From assembly GCA_964541525.1 (NCBI GenBank), contig CAZIQF010000030.1, positions 1 to 21,515 on the forward strand: a stretch of DNA of 21,515 bases, written 5' to 3'. Numbering within the stretch: the first letter of the stretch is position 1; every line of letters starts with the position of its first letter. This DNA comes from UBA1737 sp964541525. GTDB lineage: Bacteria > Bacillota_I > Bacilli_A > ML615J-28 > CAG-313. Below, piece after piece: positions 1-5,658 of the stretch. The notes under the pieces are model-generated. The model saw nothing but the letters and a program-made list of their open reading frames with translations, was not told the origin of the DNA and searched no databases. The translations under genes were made by a program, and so were the position numbers.

Positions 1-5
1 GAAAA

Positions 6-41
6 TCGTATAATAATGTTGATTTCAACTTTATTATACGA
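6..41. terminator. Long palindromic hairpin at window edge
   Basis: An 11-bp perfect inverted repeat (6-16 with 31-41) continues after one T-T mismatch into a second 5-bp stem (18-22 with 25-29) around a 2-nt loop. Reading the minus strand, the stem is followed by TTTTC; there is no T-run on the plus side. It could be a minus-strand terminator or a palindromic site near the IS end. The window starts here, so its true context is not visible. Confidence 0.45.
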
Positions 42-71
42 ATAAACATAAGTATTCAAGTAATATGATAA

Positions 72-108
72 TAAAAAAATACTCATTCTAAAAATACCGT
101 AAAATGAG
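72..108 (-). terminator. Probable terminator of the IS110 transposase
   Basis: On the minus strand, about 85 bp beyond the transposase stop, a 6-bp stem (82-87 pairs with 103-108) is followed by TATTTTTTT (79-73). The stem is short and AT-biased, so this is a moderate-strength call. Confidence 0.4.
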
Positions 109-192
109 CGTAAAAAAACTTGTCACCCAATATTTGCAATTTAGATGACTAATGTATTGATATTTAGTTATTTTTGTGTTAAAATTTAAGTG

Positions 193-1443
193 CTAGATGA
201 AAGCACAGCCTGTTTTATTCATGTAATAAATAATCCTAATAAGTTTATTACTACAGGCAATTAACGCAGCAAGTTTTGGAAGACCTTGTTGCGTTTTCTT
301 TTTATAGAAAGTTTTTATACTTGAATCAATGTTTTTAGCTTTAGTCATTTGTTGTACAATTAGATAAATTAAAGTTCTCAAATGTTTATTACCTTTTTTA
401 GTTATTTTCTTATGCAGACCTAAATCATCACCTGACTGATATATTTTAGGATCGTTACCAACAAAACTAATAATAGCTTTATAAGAATTAAATCTATTTA
501 TATCACCAATTTCAGCAACGCATCTAGAAGCAAGATTTTCTTTAACACAAGGGATAGTTAAAAGAAGATCATAAAGACTTGTGTTTTTAGCTAAAGCTAT
601 TAGTTTATCTAAAGTGTTGTTTAATTGAATTTCATATAATTCAATTTGGGAAATATAAAACTGCATATTTGAAACTAGAGGCTGATTTACAGAACAACCT
701 GAAACTAAATCCTTACAATAATTGAGTAATTTTGAAGCAATTGATAAAGAGTATTTAGAATGAACTCTTCCTAAATATTTAATTAACTTTTCCTCTATTT
801 CTTCAACAGTCTTACTAACAACTAATTCTGGATGAGGAAATTCTTTTAAAAAGCCTAATGATTCCTTAGAATAAACATGTTTAAAAGCACCATTAGGATT
901 AGAATCAGTTATTTTATAGTTAGGATAAATAACAGCAAGTAATTCTCTAAAATTGACCTTTAGTTCTTGTTGACGTAATAAGATATTTTCATAGAATCTG
1001 TTTAATTGTTTCATAGATTCATACTCTTTAGATTCAACATCAAATTTACCTAATGAATCATTTTTAATATCATAGAACATTCCAGCAAGACTTAAACAGT
1101 CGCGTTTATCAGTTTTAACGCTTCTAATATCATTTTGACGGGATTTAGCAGCACGTAGTGGTGCAACAATATGATATGAAATATTATTTTGTTGTAAAAA
1201 CTTTTCTAAAGTTTTATGATAGATTCCAGTGTATTCAAATATAACAAGAGGAATCATGTTTGTTTTAGAATTAATAATAGAAATCAGTTCTATTATTTTA
1301 TTAAAACCTTGTTTAGAATGTCTCATTACTTTAGGTTGAGTAATGTTGTCGGGTTTACGGTTTTTGTTGTTATAGCCAATAAAACCTTGAATATGGCTTT
1401 TACCTTGAGATACATCGATTGTGATACAGGGATTATAATTCAT
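193..1443 (-). CDS. IS110-family transposase (DEDD recombinase)
   Basis: This 416-aa protein catalyses cut-and-paste style movement of the element; in this family the enzyme is guided by an element-encoded bridge RNA. The N-terminal RuvC-like DEDD domain shows D10 (IDVSQGKS), E70 (VIFEYTG), D112 and D115 (KTDKRD). The C-terminal Tnp domain follows a coiled region and shows LLLTIPCVKENLA, a helix-hairpin-helix-like segment, then FVGNDPKIYQSG. S337 there is the candidate nucleophilic serine of the family. I chose the ATG at 1443 over the upstream ATG at 1461 because the upstream one sits inside the Shine-Dalgarno (GAAAGGAGCG), which is correctly placed for the MNYN start. The length is normal and there are no frameshifts, so it may be active. 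Confidence 0.93.
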   Translation of the reverse strand: MNYNPCITIDVSQGKSHIQGFIGYNNKNRKPDNITQPKVMRHSKQGFNKIIELISIINSKTNMIPLVIFEYTGIYHKTLEKFLQQNNISYHIVAPLRAAKSRQNDIRSVKTDKRDCLSLAGMFYDIKNDSLGKFDVESKEYESMKQLNRFYENILLRQQELKVNFRELLAVIYPNYKITDSNPNGAFKHVYSKESLGFLKEFPHPELVVSKTVEEIEEKLIKYLGRVHSKYSLSIASKLLNYCKDLVSGCSVNQPLVSNMQFYISQIELYEIQLNNTLDKLIALAKNTSLYDLLLTIPCVKENLASRCVAEIGDINRFNSYKAIISFVGNDPKIYQSGDDLGLHKKITKKGNKHLRTLIYLIVQQMTKAKNIDSSIKTFYKKKTQQGLPKLAALIACSNKLIRIIYYMNKTGCAFI

Positions 1444-1479
1444 AATATACGCTCCTTTCATAAATCCTGTAAATATTTG

Positions 1480-1740
1480 GTTGATCTTCCTTTAAAATGC
1501 TTTCTAATTCGCTTTATTCGTAAGTAGTGCTGGATCAATTAAATAAGATAAAAGTCCTAAAAACATATAAGCAGGTTAATAAAAGCAAGGAAGGGGCATG
1601 GATTATATCGCAGGTTCACTTAATAAACGATAAGGTCCGAATATATAAAAACATACCCACAGCCGATCACAACTAGATTACGTTTATCTAGATGTAATAA
1701 AATATTAAATGAAGCTGATATAACTTCAATAAAAGTATAT
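1480..1740 (-). ncRNA. Candidate bridge RNA region of the IS110 element
   Basis: The transposase has about 300 nt of non-coding DNA upstream, where IS110-group elements encode their bridge RNA. The stretch is less AT-rich than its surroundings. It contains a hairpin with a symmetric internal loop (TATCG 1606-1610 with CGATA 1628-1632; outer GGA 1600-1602 with TCC 1636-1638), a second hairpin (CTAGAT 1673-1678 with ATCTAG 1686-1691), and a GCAGGTT direct repeat (1571-1577 and 1610-1616). Internal-loop hairpins are the form expected of target- and donor-binding loops. Exact ends, guide bases and expression are inferred, not seen. Confidence 0.35.
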
Positions 1741-1752
1741 CACAAATAAAAA

Positions 1753-1808
1753 ATTCGTGATTTATCTAAACCAATCATTTAATATTTCAGTTTAGATTAT
1801 ACACGAAT
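1753..1808. repeat. Two-part inverted repeat in front of the M50 protease gene
   Basis: ATTCGTG (1753-1759) pairs with CACGAAT (1802-1808) and TCTAAAC (1765-1771) pairs with GTTTAGA (1790-1796). They are separated by a 5x5 mismatched bubble, with an 18-nt loop. It ends 6 nt before the Shine-Dalgarno of the protease gene. It could be an operator or a 5'UTR hairpin affecting that gene, or a remnant of the IS insertion site. No T-run follows, so it is not a terminator for plus-strand transcription. Confidence 0.45.
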
Positions 1809-1828
1809 AATGTAAAGGAGTAAACGCT

Positions 1829-2464
1829 ATGATAGAATATCTATATATTATCCCTGCTGCACTTATTGCAATTGTATTACATGAAATGGCTCATGGCTAT
1901 GTTTCGTATTGGTTAGGAGATCCCACACCAAAATCAAGTGGAAGGCTTTCAATAAATCCACTAAAACATATTGATCCAATTGGTATCTTGTGTTTAATCT
2001 TTTTTAGAGTAGGATGGGCAAAACCAGTTATGATTAATCCTAGATACTATAAAAATGAAAAATGGGGAGTAGCTTTAGTTTCATTAGCTGGACCGTTAAT
2101 GAATTTATTAGTCGCATTTGTATCAATCTTTTTTATAGTATTAATATCAAAATTTTCAGGCAATATTTTCATGACAAAATATATAAGTACATTTTTATTA
2201 CAACTAGCAATTATTAATATTGGCTTAGGTGTATTCAATCTAATCCCAATCCCCCCACTTGATGGATCAAAAATTATTGGTGCAATTTTACCTGAAGAAG
2301 CTTATTATCAATATATGAAATATCAAAAATACGGAATGATTTTTATTTTAGTTATAATAGTAATATTTAATATATTATCAATATATAATATAACGATACT
2401 AAATGATATGATAGAAACTATATACTATTGGATGGTAAGACTTTGGATTAATGTTTTTTATTAA
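1829..2464 (+). CDS. Site-2 protease family (M50) membrane metalloprotease
   Basis: This is a 211-aa polytopic membrane protein of the small YwhC-like M50 group, without a PDZ domain. The zinc-binding motif HEMAH is at residues 18-22 (H18, E19, H22) within the first hydrophobic segment. The second metal ligand motif, N137-x-x-P...LDG, has D145 (FNLIPIPPLDG). Further hydrophobic segments lie near residues 85-108, 120-140 and 165-205. Such proteases cut substrates within the membrane, but the substrate of this subgroup is generally unknown. AAAGGAG at 1814-1820 precedes the ATG by 8 nt. It appears monocistronic, between the IS110 element and the promoter of the next operon, with no clear terminator before 2480. 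Confidence 0.9.
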   Translation: MIEYLYIIPAALIAIVLHEMAHGYVSYWLGDPTPKSSGRLSINPLKHIDPIGILCLIFFRVGWAKPVMINPRYYKNEKWGVALVSLAGPLMNLLVAFVSIFFIVLISKFSGNIFMTKYISTFLLQLAIINIGLGVFNLIPIPPLDGSKIIGAILPEEAYYQYMKYQKYGMIFILVIIVIFNILSIYNITILNDMIETIYYWMVRLWINVFY

Positions 2465-2479
2465 AAATTATTAAATTGA

Positions 2480-2508
2480 TTTACATATTTAATTAAATGT
2501 GGTATAAT
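2480..2508 (+). promoter_or_regulatory. Sigma-A promoter of micro-ORF 1 / InlB-repeat gene 1
   Basis: The -35 is TTTACA (2480-2485), followed by a 17-bp spacer and -10 TATAAT (2503-2508) with an extended TGG just upstream. Predicted transcription start is near 2515, giving an unusually long 5'UTR of about 100 nt before the micro-ORF at 2615. Confidence 0.8.
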
Positions 2509-2614
2509 ATATTAAAGTATATATGGAAATATTTGCATGCACAAACGAGACACACATATTAGTATTTAAATATATATTTTGTTTAATATTTAATATAGAA
2601 GGAGAACAATAAAA

Positions 2615-2740
2615 ATGAAAAAAAATTATGAAACTCCATCTATTCAAGTAATTGAATTTGAAACAGAAATTAGTTTAGCCGTAAGTGCAGTCGTTAACTA
2701 TCCATGGCAAGCTGATGAAGACTTCGAATTCTTTGAATAG
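2615..2740 (+). CDS. Conserved 41-aa micro-ORF upstream of secreted protein gene (copy 1)
   Basis: AAGGAG (2599-2604) lies 10 nt before the ATG. The peptide starts MKKNYETPSIQVIEFETE, has a VSAVVNYPWQ centre and ends in the acidic-aromatic tail ADEDFEFFE. It has no signal peptide or membrane segment. Its paralogue at 5485 differs through the first 20 or so residues but is identical over the last 19. The TAG stop is partly inside the AGGAGGT (2739-2745) that serves the next gene, so translation of the two is probably coupled. I do not recognise a family. The Y-x-x-P...I-E-x-E beginning followed by a variable or special tail recalls leader-core precursor peptides, but no maturation enzyme is nearby. 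A regulatory leader peptide is equally possible. Confidence 0.7.
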   Translation: MKKNYETPSIQVIEFETEISLAVSAVVNYPWQADEDFEFFE

Positions 2741-2788
2741 GAGGTAATTTTTTATGAAGAAAATTATTTTAGGTTTATTCGTAATGTT
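2681..2788 (+). repeat. 108-bp near-identical block, copy 1 (partner 5551-5658)
   Basis: The block covers the micro-ORF C-terminal half, the stop/Shine-Dalgarno overlap, the spacer and the first codons of the signal peptide. It differs from 5551-5658 at a single base (2692 vs 5562), and bases 2693-2788 are identical. Similarity continues at lower level into the coding sequence. Upstream of the block the two regions are clearly diverged. Confidence 0.9.
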
Positions 2789-5228
2789 ATCAGCATTAGT
2801 GCTAGGTACAAAAGCATTAACAGTAAAAGCAGCAGCAACAGTTACAATGACAGAAGGCGCATCAATGCGTTTAGATGATCCTGCTGGATTAAGATTTGAA
2901 GCTAAAGTATCTGAAGCAGTAGCAGGTGCAAAATATGGTATCGTATTTGCAAATGGTGAAGTTGCAGCAGATCAAGTTGTAGTAGGTGCTACAGGTGTAG
3001 TAAATGCAGAAGTAGACGAAGTAAAAGAAGACTTAACTTATGCAGTATCAATGGTAAATATTCCAGAAAGAGCATTTTTCTCAGATATTACTGCAAGAGC
3101 ATATATCTTAATTGATGGAGTATATACATATTCAGAAGCTGCAGTTACAAGAAATATTAATGAAGTTGCAAAAGCATATAAAGTAGCAAATCCAGAAGCA
3201 GAAGTAGCATTTGTAAATGGTGTATTATCAGTTGCAAAATTAAATTTAAACGGTGGAACATATCAATATGCAAACCATGATGCAATGGTAGAAGATTTCT
3301 TAAATGATTTTAATACTGCAACAGGTAAAAGCGCTCAAGCATCAGGACTTTATGATGCTGGTAATGTCTTTGGAACATTCTTTGATGCAGAAGGAATGCT
3401 TGCAAAATGGGGTTGGGCATTAAAATTATTCATTGCATTAGGTGATCAAGGATATGGTTATCATGCAAGTGCAAAAGAACAATATGAAGCATTCTTAGCA
3501 GGAAATGGTTCTACAGTAGCATCTCAATGGGCAGTTAGACAAGCATTCCAAGCATTAATGACACTAACAAAAGTTGGTAGATATAGTGGTGCAGCTTGTC
3601 CTGACTTTGGTCAATATGTTGTAGCAAAACAAATTGAAGGTGCAATCAATGGCGGTGTTGAAATAGTTAACCTTGAAAGTGGTATATCAGTTGCATATCG
3701 TAAAGGTTATACATTTGTAGGTTGGTTTGATGCAGCAGATAATAAAGTTGATGTTGATACATTAACTGAAGGTGCAGAATTAACAGCACAATGGAAGATT
3801 AATGAATACACAATCAATTATAATCTTGATGGTGGTGCCCTTGCAGAAGATGCAGCTGTGACATATACAATTGAAGGCTTAGAACTTCCAGTTCCAACTA
3901 AAGCATCAATGTTCTTTGCTGGTTGGTATGACAATGCAGAATTCTCAGGTGATCCAGTTACAAGCATTAAAGCTGGTTCTACTGGTGATGTAGAATTATA
4001 TGCAAAATGGATTGCAGGTGAAGTAACATACGTATTAAATGATGGTGTATGGGCAGATTCAGAAATTATCACTTCAGCATTAAAAGGAAAAGAACAAGCT
4101 TCTATTACTACTACTGCAAACAGTGGTTTCTGGGGTGGCTATGCAAGTAATATTTATTTATTCACTAAAGCTGGTCTTACTAATGCAGCTTCAGCATTAA
4201 AAGTAGAAATTACAGAACAAGAAGATGGCTCATATTTAGTTACTAAAGTTCATAATGGTTCTGGCTATACTGCTGCTGGAACATATATCCTTTTAATCTC
4301 TGATTCATTTACAGGTAATAGTGATACAACTACTGCTGATGTAACTACATTTAAAGCAAATGTAGCAGAAGGTCAATATGTTGTATTTGATGGAGACCCA
4401 TCAACAGGTAAAGCAGGTGTTAAATTCTATTCAGCAACAGATGCAGCAGCAGCTAAAGTTTCAGATATTACATTAGCTGTAGTATATCCATATACACTTT
4501 CAACAAAAGTTGAAAAGGCTGGTTATCTTTTCGGTGGTTGGTATGATAATCCAGAATTAACAGGTTCAGCAATAACTGAAATTAATGAATCAAAGACTGT
4601 ATATGCAAAATGGACAGTTCTAGAAAATGTAGAAGTATCAGTTAATTTTGTACTTGATGGTGGATATTTACCAAAAGATTGGCCTGGAGCAGCAGCTTCT
4701 AATACTATTAATATTTCTACATATTCTAATACAGGTGGTGCTAGTGGTACTTATTTATGTGATACAGGAGTTACTAAAAATAATAGTTTAAGATGGCAAT
4801 ATAAGATTTTATTAAATTATCATGCAGATTTAGATTTATATGAAGTAGTAGCAGTAGATGCAGCAACAGCATCAGCAGCAAATGTTGCAAGTGCTGCAGG
4901 TGTTACATGGACACACGCACTTGCTAATGCTAATACAAATATTTCTACATATGCATCAGTAGGTCAATATATTGCATTAGATAAGGATAATGCATCAGTA
5001 GTTGTAGGTAGCACAAATCTTGTCGGTTCAGTTTATAATCTTAGTGCATTTGAATCATGTACAAAAGTATTATTATTACCACAATCTCTACCAACTCCAG
5101 TAAAAACTGGTTATACATTCAAAGGTTGGTTATGCAGTCTTGATGGTGTAGTATATACTGAATTCCCTGGATATACAGCTAATCCTGGTGCAATTACTTA
5201 TACAGCTCAATGGGAAGCAAATGCATAA
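2754..5228 (+). CDS. Secreted InlB B-repeat protein with inserted modules
   Basis: This 824-aa exported protein has a signal peptide at residues 1-27 (basic start, hydrophobic core, VKAA cleavage region). Residues 28-165 form an N-terminal domain shared by all three paralogues (GASMRLDDPAGLRF, ITARAYI). The rest consists of InlB/Flg_new type B-repeats recognisable by L-D-G-G, GW(Y/F) and (YAKW or TAQW) endings. One complete repeat spans about 351-419. Others are split by inserted segments: a helix-rich one (about 170-312, DFLNDFNTATG), one with FWGGYASNIYLF (about 433-577), and one at about 640-790. No LPXTG, GW or membrane anchor is visible at the C-terminus, so the mode of attachment is unknown. 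No catalytic domain is seen. GCA and other A-ending codons are heavily used. A perfect AGGAGGT lies 8 nt before the start, overlapping the micro-ORF stop. Confidence 0.9.
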   Translation: MKKIILGLFVMLSALVLGTKALTVKAAATVTMTEGASMRLDDPAGLRFEAKVSEAVAGAKYGIVFANGEVAADQVVVGATGVVNAEVDEVKEDLTYAVSMVNIPERAFFSDITARAYILIDGVYTYSEAAVTRNINEVAKAYKVANPEAEVAFVNGVLSVAKLNLNGGTYQYANHDAMVEDFLNDFNTATGKSAQASGLYDAGNVFGTFFDAEGMLAKWGWALKLFIALGDQGYGYHASAKEQYEAFLAGNGSTVASQWAVRQAFQALMTLTKVGRYSGAACPDFGQYVVAKQIEGAINGGVEIVNLESGISVAYRKGYTFVGWFDAADNKVDVDTLTEGAELTAQWKINEYTINYNLDGGALAEDAAVTYTIEGLELPVPTKASMFFAGWYDNAEFSGDPVTSIKAGSTGDVELYAKWIAGEVTYVLNDGVWADSEIITSALKGKEQASITTTANSGFWGGYASNIYLFTKAGLTNAASALKVEITEQEDGSYLVTKVHNGSGYTAAGTYILLISDSFTGNSDTTTADVTTFKANVAEGQYVVFDGDPSTGKAGVKFYSATDAAAAKVSDITLAVVYPYTLSTKVEKAGYLFGGWYDNPELTGSAITEINESKTVYAKWTVLENVEVSVNFVLDGGYLPKDWPGAAASNTINISTYSNTGGASGTYLCDTGVTKNNSLRWQYKILLNYHADLDLYEVVAVDAATASAANVASAAGVTWTHALANANTNISTYASVGQYIALDKDNASVVVGSTNLVGSVYNLSAFESCTKVLLLPQSLPTPVKTGYTFKGWLCSLDGVVYTEFPGYTANPGAITYTAQWEANA

Positions 5229-5274
5229 TAGATAAAGATTAAGTAGAATATATTACTAAAAAAAGCGAAATAAG

Positions 5275-5306
5275 AGAGGTGTCAAAAAAGGCACCTCTTA
5301 TTTTAT
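5275..5306 (+). terminator. Rho-independent terminator of InlB gene 1
   Basis: AGAGGTG (5275-5281) pairs with CACCTCT (5292-5298) around a 10-nt loop, followed by TATTTTAT. It is placed 47 bp after the stop codon and isolates gene 1 from the next promoter. Confidence 0.75.
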
Positions 5307-5418
5307 ACAATGATTTATTTTTAGTTTACAATTAACTATAAATGTTTTATGATTATACGGTTTGATTAAAACAGAAAGTTAAATTTCTCATTTTGAATTT
5401 CATCTAAAGTTATAATAT

Positions 5419-5447
5419 TTGCGAAAAAAGATTAATTATGTTATAAT
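5419..5447 (+). promoter_or_regulatory. Sigma-A promoter of micro-ORF 2 / InlB-GH18 gene
   Basis: TTGCGA (5419-5424), a 17-bp spacer and TATAAT (5442-5447) with an extended TGT immediately upstream. Predicted start is near 5454, only about 30 nt before the micro-ORF. The leader is thus much shorter and unrelated to that of copy 1, although the downstream module is conserved. Confidence 0.75.
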
Positions 5448-5484
5448 ATTTAACATATAAATAAATTAAGGAGAAATTAAAAAA

Positions 5485-5610
5485 ATGAATAAAAACTATA
5501 TTTCACCAACTATTGAAATTATTCAGCTTTCTGTTGATATTGAAACATCAGTAAGTGCAGTAGTTAACTATCCATGGCAAGCTGATGAAGACTTCGAATT
5601 CTTTGAATAG
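5485..5610 (+). CDS. Conserved 41-aa micro-ORF upstream of secreted protein gene (copy 2)
   Basis: This is the paralogue of the micro-ORF at 2615, with the same length. The start is MNKNYISPTIEIIQLSVDIE and the tail VSAVVNYPWQADEDFEFFE is identical to copy 1. AAGGAG at 5468-5473 lies 11 nt upstream of ATG. The TAG stop again runs into AGGAGGT (5609-5615), which serves the following secreted-protein gene 13 nt downstream. The N-terminal halves keep the pattern K-N-Y-x-(S/T)-P-x-I-x-x-I and an acidic/hydrophobic stretch despite low identity, which argues for selection on the peptide rather than chance. Function unknown. Confidence 0.7.
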   Translation: MNKNYISPTIEIIQLSVDIETSVSAVVNYPWQADEDFEFFE

Positions 5611-5658
5611 GAGGTAATTTTTTATGAAGAAAATTATTTTAGGTTTATTCGTAATGTT
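5551..5658 (+). repeat. 108-bp near-identical block, copy 2 (partner 2681-2788)
   Basis: Second copy of the micro-ORF tail / Shine-Dalgarno / signal-peptide block, with one mismatch to copy 1. The third paralogue (start 9026) has no counterpart of this block. Confidence 0.9.

Larger units (their letters stand above)
72..1740 (-). mobile_element. IS110-family insertion sequence (ends approximate)
   Basis: The element is defined by an intact IS110-type DEDD transposase with a long non-coding leader on its 5' side. IS110 elements lack conventional terminal inverted repeats and do not reliably make target duplications, and neither is visible here, so the boundaries are only bracketed by neighbouring structures. 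The outer limit on the right is set before the 1753-1808 inverted repeat that lies directly in front of the next gene. A second genomic copy or an empty site would be needed to define the ends. Confidence 0.55.

Noticed and set aside
1..1750. Terminal inverted repeats or target duplication for the IS
   Set aside because: None found by eye, as expected for IS110; the palindromes at 6-41 and 1753-1808 are different in sequence and are not a matched pair.
2615..2740. Micro-ORF as a definite RiPP precursor
   Set aside because: There is no maturase, protease or ABC exporter for peptides in the window, and the tail lacks Cys/Ser/Thr clusters; kept only as one hypothesis.
3818..4072. Minus-strand ORF inside InlB gene 1 (also 7369-7587 and 9121-9321 in its paralogues)
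   Set aside because: These recur because B-repeat and N-domain codons leave the opposite frame open; they have no ribosome site or promoter and mirror conserved plus-strand domains.
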